Shown here in pieces: positions 16,826-24,253 of a stretch of 64,000 bases of DNA (position 1 is the stretch's first letter; each line of letters begins with the position of its first letter). The notes under the pieces are model-generated. The model was not told where the DNA came from. It ran no database searches and saw only the letters and a program-made list of their open reading frames with translations. Source of the stretch: Phormidesmis sp963710175 (GTDB lineage: Bacteria > Cyanobacteriota > Cyanobacteriia > Phormidesmidales > Phormidesmidaceae); assembly GCA_963710175.1 (NCBI GenBank), contig CAVPZC010000002.1, positions 496,001-560,000 of the forward strand, given 5' to 3'. Both the position numbers and the translations under genes were made by a program.

Positions 16826-16951
16826 ATGGTGCAGCTGATCTGGCTGGTGAGTGCCGTAGTCGGCTTTTTGCAGGGGTTGGCATTAGGGTGGGCGATCGCA
16901 TTAGTTCTTGTGCTCTATCAGTTCATCACTCGGATGAAATCGAGGTCTTAA
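16826..16951 (+). CDS. Small hydrophobic protein or C-terminal fragment of one
   Basis: Forty-one residues from the ATG at 16826: MVQLIWLVSAVVGFLQGLAL followed by GWAIALVLVLYQF and a basic tail ITRMKSRS. It has one long or two short membrane helices joined near GFLQG. The frame is open back to the right end of the IS1-like element through PRKNLSAIDYG, so it may be the 3' part of the gene interrupted there. Function unknown. Its stop overlaps the stop of the convergent small ORF at 16948-17076. Confidence 0.4.
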   Translation: MVQLIWLVSAVVGFLQGLALGWAIALVLVLYQFITRMKSRS

Positions 16952-17076
16952 ACTGTAACGCCGAGGTGCGGTTTCAGCTTGTGCACACTTTCGCTGAGAT
17001 CAAGCAGTTCAACGACGCAGGTTTCTGAATGAGAGCAGCCATTCCAAACTTCGACTATTTGATCATTTTTAATCAT
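16948..17076 (-). CDS. Small ORF, unknown (42 aa)
   Basis: Reads MIKNDQIVEVWNGCSHSETC, then VVELLDLSESVHKLKPHLGV. Composition looks like real protein (strand, Cys pair, amphipathic helix) and the frame is open a further 12 codons upstream (SSEPLIAALL), so it may be a fragment of a larger lost gene. No ribosome site is evident. It overlaps the convergent hydrophobic ORF by three bases at the stops. Confidence 0.35.
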   Translation of the reverse strand: MIKNDQIVEVWNGCSHSETCVVELLDLSESVHKLKPHLGVTV

Positions 17077-17105
17077 TAAAAGCGCTGCAATCAGGGGCTC
17101 AGAGC

Positions 17106-17174
17106 TGCGTCACCAAGCCCGTAGACCCAGAGGCATTAACCGAGGCAATTTTGAAGCTGCCGGACTGTATTTAG
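17106..17174 (+). pseudogene. Response-regulator receiver domain, C-terminal scrap
   Basis: About 20 codons, VTKPVDPEALTEAILKLPD then CI and TAG. The T-K-P-(V)-D-P-x-x-L motif is the end of a receiver domain, where the Lys is the conserved signalling Lys after beta 5 followed by helix alpha 5. No phosphoacceptor part is found upstream. The remaining stretch to 17335 shows no gene, only the leader of the next gene. Confidence 0.45.
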
Positions 17175-17335
17175 GGATCATTTGCAGCCTCTACAGCTAT
17201 TCCAACTGAAGTGGTGGAATAATAGGGCACCCGAAGCAAATACTTTTGAGAGCATTGAGCGCTCAATGTATTACTTTGTGCAACAATTGCGTTAGTATTG
17301 TTGACTGTAAGAGAACTATTCACAAACCATAGTCT

Positions 17336-17908
17336 ATGTCAACAACTGTATTACCCCAACTGCAAGCGATCGCCTCAGACTTGGCCACGCAAGAAGAAAC
17401 CCTGACCGCGAAGCTACAAGAAATACGTGAGCAACTGCGCGGCGTTCGGGCCGTGATGCCCATGTTTGAAGGTGCTGCTACCTCTACTGTAGAAGCGCCA
17501 GAATCCACTGCCAATGAGGCCGCAGAGGCATCACTTCCTCTTGACATCTCGCCCGTAGAGGAACCCGATTTAGAAGAAGTAGATCAGCCTGTCTCTAAAG
17601 CGAAAACGAAGCGAAAGCAAGCAACCTCGAAGAAGAAAACTGATGGCCGCACCGCGTCGTGGCAGAAGTACACCCGGCCAGGCGTGAAGAACGAATCTAT
17701 TCCAGATGCAGTCAGGCTGATACTGGAGACGCAGCCCAAGAAAGACTTCAAGATTGCCGAAGTAATGGATGCGCTCTTTCAAGAAGGGATGCCGAAAGCA
17801 CAGTACTTGAAAGCTCGCAATCGGATCTCGAATGTCCTGTCAGGCGGTGTTCGCGCAGGTGACTGGCATCGAGGCGAGCGGAGTACGTACCGCCTAAACG
17901 CCACTTAG
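17336..17908 (+). CDS. Conserved cyanobacterial protein with coiled-coil N-terminus and winged-helix-like C-terminus
   Basis: 190 residues. Residues 1-45 form a helix rich in Gln/Glu/Leu (LQAIASDLATQEETLTAKL), likely a coiled coil. Residues 50-110 are an acidic, then Lys-rich linker (KAKTKRKQATSKKK). The C-terminal 75 residues (WQKYTRPGVKNESIPDAVRL, then FKIAEVMDALFQEGM and RNRISNVLSGGVRAGDW, ending RGERSTYRL) look like a compact winged helix of the HARE-HTH sort. I have seen near-identical C-termini in other cyanobacterial proteins, but no function is known. DNA binding is inferred from the basic linker and fold pattern. Confidence 0.8.
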   Translation: MSTTVLPQLQAIASDLATQEETLTAKLQEIREQLRGVRAVMPMFEGAATSTVEAPESTANEAAEASLPLDISPVEEPDLEEVDQPVSKAKTKRKQATSKKKTDGRTASWQKYTRPGVKNESIPDAVRLILETQPKKDFKIAEVMDALFQEGMPKAQYLKARNRISNVLSGGVRAGDWHRGERSTYRLNAT

Positions 17909-17967
17909 CGTGACCGCCGCCTTCTCTTTTTAGCCAGTATCGGGCGTCAGTCACGCATCCCCTGGCA

Positions 17968-18801
17968 TCAGAGCATGGCCAGCGGAATAGTTCGAGCAGG
18001 CGCTGGAAAAGCGGCGTCTAACGCCGCCAGTTCTTCACGACTCAATGTCAGGTTAAGGGCCGCGTAGTTCTGCGCAATATGTTCAATGCGGCTAGACTTG
18101 GGAATGACAATCACTTCGCCTTGATGAAGTAACCAGGCGATCGCTATCTGAGCCGGGGTGACTCCTCTTTCCTGCGCCATTGTCTTGAGCGCCCGGTTGT
18201 TCAGCAACCGGCCCTGTTCGATTGGAGAATACGCCATCATAGGAATCTGCCGCTGCTGGCACCAGGGCAGCAAGTTCCGCTCAATGCCCCGCCGCGTCAA
18301 GTTATAGAGCACCTGATTGGTGGCGATCGCTTTTCCTTCTTCCAGGTGAACCGCCTCCTCCATATCTTCAATGTCGAAGTTGCTCACCCCGTAGTCGCGA
18401 ATCTTGCCCGCTGCTTTCAGCATTTGAAAAGCTTCTAGGGTTTCCGATAGCGGTACAGAGCCGCGCCAGTGTAGGAGATAAAGGTCGAGATAGTCTGTAT
18501 TCAGCCGTTTGAGACTGCGTTCACAGGCAGCGACGACCCCCTGCTTAGAAGCGTTATGCGGATAGACCTTGCTGACCAAAAAGATCTCTGAACGACGACC
18601 CGCCATTGCCTGAGCGACCACTTCTTCCGCCCCACCTTCCCCATACATCTCAGCGGTATCAATCAGAGTCAGCCCTAGCTCTAGCCCATAGCGCAGTGCT
18701 TCTACTTCGCGCTGAAGGTTTCTGTTGCTCTCGCCCATCTTCCAGGTACCCATGCCCAGGACGGGAATGGGTTGCCCAGAAGGAAGTTTAATCGTCCGCA
18801 T
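17968..18801 (-). CDS. Aldo/keto reductase
   Basis: 277 residues from the ATG at 18801, chosen because an AGGA ribosome site precedes it; the longer frame reaches into the neighbouring MBL gene. NADPH-dependent carbonyl reductase of the AKR superfamily, with a TIM barrel. The catalytic tetrad is visible: Asp 48 and Tyr 53 (IDTAEMYGEG), Lys 78 (FLVSKVYP) and His 111 (LYLLHWRG). The cofactor-binding end has the IPKSSRIEHIAQN segment (usual IPKS-x-x-x-x-R-x-x-x-N). Cytoplasmic. Substrate cannot be told from sequence. It lies 35 bases downstream of the MBL-fold gene in the same direction and may share its transcript. Confidence 0.93.
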   Translation of the reverse strand: MRTIKLPSGQPIPVLGMGTWKMGESNRNLQREVEALRYGLELGLTLIDTAEMYGEGGAEEVVAQAMAGRRSEIFLVSKVYPHNASKQGVVAACERSLKRLNTDYLDLYLLHWRGSVPLSETLEAFQMLKAAGKIRDYGVSNFDIEDMEEAVHLEEGKAIATNQVLYNLTRRGIERNLLPWCQQRQIPMMAYSPIEQGRLLNNRALKTMAQERGVTPAQIAIAWLLHQGEVIVIPKSSRIEHIAQNYAALNLTLSREELAALDAAFPAPARTIPLAML

Positions 18802-18836
18802 TGTTATCGTTCCTATTTCCGATGGTAAGACCGCTA

Positions 18837-19817
18837 TTACTCGGTGCATCCATCCGTACAGTTGCCATCCGCATCAAATGATAGCGTTCTACCGCTGAGC
18901 GGGACATAAACAGGGACTTGAGTCGCCTCAATAAAGGCGGCTGTTTTCGTCCCTGGCTGAACCTCACCGCCGTTAGTCGCCGCTTCATTGGCGTGCGAGG
19001 CAATCACCGCGCCAGGTTGAATCAGTTTGTCGATGACGTAGGCTGCTTCTGTTGGCCCCGTTGTAAAGGTATCCCCGATATTCATCACCACCAGTTCAGC
19101 GCCGTATTGACGGCGAACCACAGTTTCTTGCTCAGCCGTCACGCCCGTATCCCCAGAGAGATAGACCGCCAGGCCGTTAGAGAAGGTGATGACGTATCCA
19201 GTCGGTGGTCCTACGTAGGCGGTGAGTCCGGCTGCTGAGAGGCTCTCTCCTAGCTCACCTTCGATAAAATCGCCGCTCAGCCCATTGGAGTGAACGGCAG
19301 GCACCGTAGTGAAGCTGACGCCCTCGATCTCACGCGATGCGCCAAAGCGAACAAGCTGCACAGAGGCAGGGTCGCCGCCGAGACCTTCGACCTTCTTTGA
19401 CAAAAAGCTCGACATCTCGCTGCCGACGACAATGCTGGCGGCCTTGCCCACGGCAATCTCTACGCTGTTGGAGCTGGGAACTGTGCTCACATTTGCCTGA
19501 GGTTGGGCGCAGGTGCCCTCGTCAACGGCTTCGATGCGGCGATCGCCCAAATGATCGCCATGAACATGACTGATCAGCACCACATCAATGTCACCCAGCC
19601 TGGGGTCTTCCGGCCCAGCGACCGTCCGGCCAGCGTCGTAGAGAATACGCAGCCCGTTTGGATCTTCAAAAACCATTGCCCGGTCAAAGGCGCAGAACTC
19701 ACTCTCATGACTGCCCAGCGGCGTGACCTTGACATCGGCAGTTGACGCTGCGGCTGAAGAGAACCCCAGCAGGGCAGTAAATAAGAGGAGTGAGGCAAGC
19801 AGATTGCGTAGCGACAT
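18837..19817 (-). CDS. Exported MBL-fold metallo-hydrolase (UlaG-like)
   Basis: 326 residues. A signal peptide is clear: MSLRN, a hydrophobic core LLASLLLFTALLGF and an SSAAAS cleavage region near residue 24, so the enzyme should be periplasmic. The metallo-beta-lactamase zinc motif HVHGDH is at 84-89, further metal ligands are expected at VPAVHSNG and LSGDTG, and SHAN near the end. The layout resembles the UlaG-like branch that hydrolyses phosphoester or lactone bonds; substrate unknown. The C-terminus carries CTDGC, a possible disulphide. Confidence 0.9.
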   Translation of the reverse strand: MSLRNLLASLLLFTALLGFSSAAASTADVKVTPLGSHESEFCAFDRAMVFEDPNGLRILYDAGRTVAGPEDPRLGDIDVVLISHVHGDHLGDRRIEAVDEGTCAQPQANVSTVPSSNSVEIAVGKAASIVVGSEMSSFLSKKVEGLGGDPASVQLVRFGASREIEGVSFTTVPAVHSNGLSGDFIEGELGESLSAAGLTAYVGPPTGYVITFSNGLAVYLSGDTGVTAEQETVVRRQYGAELVVMNIGDTFTTGPTEAAYVIDKLIQPGAVIASHANEAATNGGEVQPGTKTAAFIEATQVPVYVPLSGRTLSFDADGNCTDGCTE

Positions 19818-20015
19818 ATCAGAGATTCTTTGATTGAGGTCCCTTTTATCATAGGGGTCGTCTCGCCGCTAGGGGCGATCGCTTCCAACCCATCATTAGA
19901 GCGAGGAGCGGTGAAGTCGTCGCACCCATATTTTGCTGCCTCCCATTTTGCTGACTAAGTCTTTATGGCCTGTGATAACCTTAAATAAGCAGTCGTTCAC
20001 AGCTGAGCGACATCA

Positions 20016-20089
20016 CGGGATGTGGCGCAGTTTGGTAGCGCACTTCGTTCGGGACGAAGGGGCCGTGGGTTCGAATCCCGCCATCCCGA
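20016..20089 (+). tRNA. tRNA-Pro (anticodon CGG)
   Basis: A complete cloverleaf of 74 bases can be folded: acceptor CGGGATG with CATCCCG, D stem GCGC/GCGC, anticodon stem CTTCG/CGAAG around loop TTCGGGA giving anticodon CGG, and T arm GTGGG TTCGAAT CCCGC. Discriminator base is A; CCA is not encoded. It marks the left side of the toxin/restriction cluster, a common place for island integration, although I found no second copy of its 3' end in the window. Confidence 0.95.
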
Positions 20090-20136
20090 TTTTGATTCGA
20101 TCCGCTCAACGTGGGTGGGCGACTTATGGGGGTTCC

Positions 20137-20486
20137 TCAGAAGCCTGTATTTCGTCCAGGATGGATCGGATCATAGGTCTCCAGCTCTGGCAAATCTTCG
20201 TGGGTAGTACGCCAGACGGTTTCGAGATTGATGCCGAAGTAGACATGCGCTATTTTATCTCGCATACCAGCGATGTCTTTCCAAATAATTTTGGGATCTG
20301 TTCGCGTGTGTTTGATGGAATTTGCTTAGTCGCCTCTCCGATGATTTCAAGGGCACGAGTCAGAGCCAGCACTGTTTTGTCATTGTTTTCAAATTCTTCA
20401 AAGGTCATGCTCTCTATAAAGCTGCGAGCTAAGTCAATGTGAATCAGAATGTCGTTGAGGTAGTCGCGGATGTCTCGCTTGACCAT
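20137..20486 (-). pseudogene. HepT-like HEPN toxin, frameshifted
   Basis: The first frame (from 20486) encodes a HEPN helix bundle, RDIRDYLNDILIHIDLA to ALEIIGEATKQIPSNTREQ. There one base appears to be missing in CAGATCCC, and the protein continues in the next frame as PKIIWKDIAGMRDKIAHVYF and ETVWRTTHEDLPELE, ending at a TGA at 20137-20139. Together they give about 116 residues, the normal HepT length. The RNase motif R-x4-H-x-Y (RDKIAHVY) is intact but out of frame, so no toxin should be made unless there is ribosomal slippage or the deletion is a sequencing error. It begins 7 bases after the mntA stop. Confidence 0.85.
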
Positions 20487-20493
20487 AGGTAAA

Positions 20494-20781
20494 CTACTTC
20501 CTGCAATATTCTTTTGCCAATATAAGGCTTCGGGTTTTTTTCATCACTAAATCAACTTTTTTCCCTAATGCATCGCCGATGTAGTTTTCTATATGGCAAT
20601 ATGTGAAAAGGCCAAACTTGAAGCTAGGATCGAACTCAACGAGAACGTCTACGTCGCTGGCTTCGGTTTGTTCGCCGCGTACGTAGGAACCAAAGATGCC
20701 GAGTTCGGTGATGTGGTAGTCGCCCTGAAGGGTGGGCTTTAGCTGAGCGATTTGGGCTTTAATGGTCTCTAGGGGTTCCAT
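20494..20781 (-). CDS. MntA-type nucleotidyltransferase antitoxin
   Basis: 95 residues of the minimal nucleotidyltransferase family. The active site GSYVRGEQTEASDVDVLVEF has the G-S pair at 31-32 and Asp 43 and Asp 45. In the known HepT/MntA system the antitoxin AMPylates a Tyr near the HEPN active site of the toxin. Here the antitoxin gene is intact and comes first, while the downstream hepT is frameshifted, a state that evolution can tolerate, unlike the reverse. Likely to be expressed as a bicistron. Confidence 0.9.
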   Translation of the reverse strand: MEPLETIKAQIAQLKPTLQGDYHITELGIFGSYVRGEQTEASDVDVLVEFDPSFKFGLFTYCHIENYIGDALGKKVDLVMKKTRSLILAKEYCRK

Positions 20782-21135
20782 ACGGTTGGAAAGGGCGTAG
20801 GCTCTTTCCCATTATGTCGTAGGGAGGTGAAATCATCGCCTTGCTTTGCTCTTTGCAAAGACTCTATGCATATAATCTTGCTCTTACAGCCTGCATCGTA
20901 GCGCTGCCAGAAAAGTGATCAAAGTTTCGAGCGCTGTCATTCCATCGTATTTTGGCGTTTTGATAATTTGAACCTTTATATCAGAGCCTTCGTGCTAATG
21001 AGCATATTCCCATCGCCTCAATATTCTTGTGAAGGTGAGCAGAGTAGACTCACTTGAACATAGATCTATTGATGAGTATGCGGTAGCTTAATCATAGTTG
21101 CGAACGAGCATAAACCTCAGGCTGAAGTACACCAT
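20782..21135. other. Intergenic region without recognisable gene
   Basis: An AT-rich divergent spacer between the mntA and the small ORF at 21136. A TATAAT hexamer lies at 20871-20876 but no well-spaced -35 partner is seen. No repeat or hairpin with a T tract was found. Confidence 0.4.
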
Positions 21136-21273
21136 ATGGCAGAGCAGTTATTGAAGAAAGATGGCAAGAGGGAAATGAGGAAGAACCGCAATAATATTTT
21201 GGCTTTAGCCTCAGAATTTACGCAGAAAGTGGAAGCGGCTTTGAATCGGCAGCGGACGGAGATAGGTAGATGA
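21136..21273 (+). CDS. 45-aa basic small protein coupled to the DUF262 gene
   Basis: Reads MAEQLLKKDGKREMRKNRNN followed by ILALASEFTQKVEAALNRQR and TEIGR. A highly charged helix with a Lys/Arg-rich first half. Its TGA overlaps the ATG of the DUF262 gene as ATGA, which is a strong sign that the ORF is translated and coupled. No ribosome site is obvious upstream, and the frame is open without a start for about 15 further codons. Unknown family; it could be a regulator or cofactor of the restriction-type protein. Confidence 0.5.
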   Translation: MAEQLLKKDGKREMRKNRNNILALASEFTQKVEAALNRQRTEIGR

Positions 21274-23513
21274 GAAATGCTCAGCAGCCTGGATACATCA
21301 CCTTGAATAGCCTGATATCCAAGCTAAAAGAAGGGCAGTATGTTATCCCTGACTTTCAGAGAGAGTTTGAATGGCAACCACGTGATATTAGCGACTTAAT
21401 GCGCTCTATTTTTTTAGACTATTACATCGGTAGTCTTTTGCTATGGAGAGGTAAAAAGGAAAACTTCGAAGCTCTCTCTTGTGAGAATGTATATGGCTAT
21501 GAAGGTGATACAGATCATAGACAATACATCGTTTTAGATGGGCAACAACGTCTTACGGCTATGCATTACGCTTTTGTAGCGCCTTCGAAAAACTTTCCAA
21601 AACGTAAAAATTCAGCTCGTTACTACATGAGAGTTGATCGATTCATGGCAGAAGCATACGATGAGGCTTTTGGTTACGAGTTTTCAAGTCAAAAGTGGGA
21701 TTCTGTTTTCAGTGATCATGATATTCAATTTGCCTTGCATATTTTTCCGATGTCTATTGTTGGAGAGGGCGGATGGGCATTGCCTAATTGGGTTCAAGGT
21801 TACGAAAAATTTTGGAGCCGAAAAGCCGGAGAGTCAGATCCTGAGAGTGATACAACGCCAGCAGTCTCCGCGCAATGGCATGCTAAAGCTGCGCATAAGT
21901 TTAGCGACCACTTGAAGAGTATTACAGAGCAATATCAAATCTCATACATAGAATTGGATGAAGATATTGAGGTAGATAAGGTCTGCGATATCTTCACTCA
22001 GATAAACAGCAAAGGGGTTCGATTAGATGTCTTCGATTTACTCAATGCATTACTACGACCAAAAGGAATACAGCTAAAAGACATGTGGCGGAGTGCTTCG
22101 CCTCGCTTATCGTTTGTTAATACTAACAAGATGAATGTCTATATTCTCCAGGTTATGTCGATCTTGCAACAGGCTTACTGCTCTCCTAAGTATCTATATT
22201 TTCTTTTGCCAGGACAGGAAAAGCCCATTCGAGATGCTGATGGTACACGCCGTAAGGAAATGTTAATTCCTAATAAAACTGCGTTTGAGGAAAGTTGGTC
22301 AAACGCAGTTGTCGCTTTAGAGAATGCTATTAAACTGCTTCGTCAGCCTCAGGAATTTGGCGTAGTTTCGGCAAGCTACTTGCCATACGTTTCAATTTTG
22401 CCTGTTTTTGCTGCTTTACAAGCACACGTTAAGAGATTACCAGTCGCACTTCGGCTCCATGCACAGCGCAAGATTCGCTACTGGTATTGGGCTTCCGTGT
22501 TTGATAATCGCTACTCCGGTTCGGTTGAATCCACTAGCGCCAGAGACTTTTTAGAGATGAAAGTCTGGTTTCAGGATGGCGAAGCAGAGCCAAGATTCAC
22601 TCAAGAGTTTAGGGATAGATTTAAAACTCTCGATTTTAGTACTCAGCGCAGCCGTGGAACTTCTTTATACAATGGTGTTTTCAACTTGTTTGCTATTCAG
22701 GGGGCTAGAGATTGGGTTTCGGGTAATGTTCCGTCGCCGGAGGAATTGGATGATCACCACATTATTCCCGCCTCTTGGGGCAGTCGGAATCTGGCCAGCA
22801 AGGAAATTAATACAATCCTAAATCGGACGCCTCTGACAGCGGAAACGAACAGAGTAATTATCCGAGACCGCTTACCCAATGATTACTTGCCAAAATGGTT
22901 CACGGCTAGTGGTGAAGAGACAGTTAAAAACATTTTAAAATCTCACCTTATTTCTTCAGCAGCGATAGATATTTTATTGCGAGATCCATTCACGCCAGAA
23001 GACTTTAAATTGTTCATCAATGAGCGTCAACGCACGATCCGTACAGCAATTGAGAGTTTATTGATAAAAGAACGGCTAGATTTAGAACCCTCTCTACGTG
23101 AGCTAGATGAAAACATCGAAAAGGTGGAACTAGGCCTAAGGTCTTTAGTAGACAAAATGTTGGATAGTGATTTTAGCTTGATACATCAGAAGGTTCAAGA
23201 CAAAGTTGCTGAACGGATTGAACGGATGGTGAAGAAAAATGCCGTGCTAGATCGTGCTAACTACGAAAATCTGCCTCAAAAATTAGAGTTTTTTGATCTT
23301 AGAGAACTTCAATCGACAATAGAGGGTAGACAGCTATGGCCTCGGTTTGAAGTAATTTTTAAGAATAAGGCTACGCTAATCGTCAAGTTCGATCAGCTAG
23401 CTGAGATAAGAAATAGTTTGCGCCATAGTCGGGCGGTAAGCGCTATTGTACGCAAAGAGGGGGAGGCTTCAATTATGTGGTTTTTAGATGTATTAGACCT
23501 TAGAACGGAATAA
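21270..23513 (+). CDS. DUF262 / HNH (DUF1524-like) protein with C-terminal HEPN-like domain, GmrSD-type defence protein
   Basis: 747 residues. The N-terminal DUF262 (GmrS/ParB-like NTPase) domain has IPDFQREFEW at 26-35 and LDGQQRLTAMHY at 89-100, the nucleotide-binding DGQQR. A helical middle follows. The DUF1524-type HNH nuclease has DDHHIIPASWG from residue 494 and NRTPLTAETNR near 525. The last 150 residues are helical with RNSLRH at 714-719, the R-x4-H motif of HEPN RNases. GmrSD-type proteins cut phage DNA with modified cytosines; a third, HEPN-like module is not part of the usual GmrSD pair and may add RNase activity. AT-rich and free of GCGATCGC sites, unlike the housekeeping genes, so probably acquired by transfer. 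Confidence 0.85.
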   Translation: MRNAQQPGYITLNSLISKLKEGQYVIPDFQREFEWQPRDISDLMRSIFLDYYIGSLLLWRGKKENFEALSCENVYGYEGDTDHRQYIVLDGQQRLTAMHYAFVAPSKNFPKRKNSARYYMRVDRFMAEAYDEAFGYEFSSQKWDSVFSDHDIQFALHIFPMSIVGEGGWALPNWVQGYEKFWSRKAGESDPESDTTPAVSAQWHAKAAHKFSDHLKSITEQYQISYIELDEDIEVDKVCDIFTQINSKGVRLDVFDLLNALLRPKGIQLKDMWRSASPRLSFVNTNKMNVYILQVMSILQQAYCSPKYLYFLLPGQEKPIRDADGTRRKEMLIPNKTAFEESWSNAVVALENAIKLLRQPQEFGVVSASYLPYVSILPVFAALQAHVKRLPVALRLHAQRKIRYWYWASVFDNRYSGSVESTSARDFLEMKVWFQDGEAEPRFTQEFRDRFKTLDFSTQRSRGTSLYNGVFNLFAIQGARDWVSGNVPSPEELDDHHIIPASWGSRNLASKEINTILNRTPLTAETNRVIIRDRLPNDYLPKWFTASGEETVKNILKSHLISSAAIDILLRDPFTPEDFKLFINERQRTIRTAIESLLIKERLDLEPSLRELDENIEKVELGLRSLVDKMLDSDFSLIHQKVQDKVAERIERMVKKNAVLDRANYENLPQKLEFFDLRELQSTIEGRQLWPRFEVIFKNKATLIVKFDQLAEIRNSLRHSRAVSAIVRKEGEASIMWFLDVLDLRTE

Positions 23514-23542
23514 GTAAAGCCCGTAAGCAGATGCCGTTATTT

Positions 23543-24253
23543 TTAATACATGCCGCCCCAGCTATCTAATATCGTCAACATTCGTCGGTCAGCAAGGCTA
23601 TCAACTCTATTGATAACATCTTTGAACGACGTAAAAGGTGCCTCCTTTCTTGCTTTCTCAATACTCTTGATTATTTTTTCAGCGGTTTTCCCCTTTATTC
23701 TGTTGATCGTCATTTTGTGCGCTAAGTCTGGAATACTAGCATGGTTGAAAAATTCTAACGGCTCAACTTTAGTGGGAAGCTGTTCCTGAAGGCTTTTAAT
23801 ATTTTCTTCTATAGTTCGCATATCATGCTGACGCATTTGCTTAAAGTCGCGCATAAGTTCTTCCATACGATCCCCTAGGTTAGCGAGCTGCCGACCACCT
23901 GCATCACTAGGTTTTGATCTAGCCGATTCCAGTGCCCTATCAGCCGAAGATCTATGCAAAACGTTGAACTGATCAACTGCGGTTTTAGCTAGCTCATCTG
24001 GAACAATAAAAGCATTGACCATTTCAGCCGTGCGAGGAGAGATCTCTTTTGCGCGTACGGCGGCATAGTATTCAAGGTCACCAGTTAGCACTTCATAAGA
24101 TTCAGCGCCTGTTTGCTTAAGTAGTAACGGAGATAGTAACCCGCCTGCCGCTAATATGCTCCGAGCTAGCTGCTCTAGCTTACGCACATTAAACTCTGAG
24201 TGAGGTACCGTAGAGGTAATGTCTTTTACATCGACCATGTAATATTTGCTCAT
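23543..24253 (-). CDS. ParB/Srx-like protein with C-terminal helix-hairpin-helix region
   Basis: 236 residues. The N-terminal 90 resemble a reduced ParB N-domain: LEQLARSILAAGGLLSPLLL followed by YEVLTGDLEYYAAVRAKE, where the usual GERRxxA motif is changed to GDLEYYAA. The middle is a charged helical linker. The C-terminus (INRIKGKTAEKIIKSIEKAR, then PFTSFKDVINRVDSLADRR) looks like one or two helix-hairpin-helix repeats, a non-specific DNA-binding fold. No central HTH of chromosomal ParB is present. The start overlaps the stop of the ParA-like gene by one base (TGATG), so they form a coupled pair. Confidence 0.75.
   Translation of the reverse strand: MSKYYMVDVKDITSTVPHSEFNVRKLEQLARSILAAGGLLSPLLLKQTGAESYEVLTGDLEYYAAVRAKEISPRTAEMVNAFIVPDELAKTAVDQFNVLHRSSADRALESARSKPSDAGGRQLANLGDRMEELMRDFKQMRQHDMRTIEENIKSLQEQLPTKVEPLEFFNHASIPDLAHKMTINRIKGKTAEKIIKSIEKARKEAPFTSFKDVINRVDSLADRRMLTILDSWGGMY

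Noticed and set aside
17908..17956. GCGTGAC/GTCACGC inverted repeat as terminator between convergent genes
   Set aside because: The loop is 35 bases and there is no T tract after the stem; too weak to list.
20016..20089. tRNA-Pro as integration site with a duplicated 3' end (attL/attR)
   Set aside because: I looked for GGGTTCGAATCCCGCC downstream up to 27 kb and saw no second copy, and no intact integrase is present.
19933..20442. 169-codon plus-strand frame over the tRNA and hepT
   Set aside because: It runs through a tRNA and antisense to hepT; an artefact of both.
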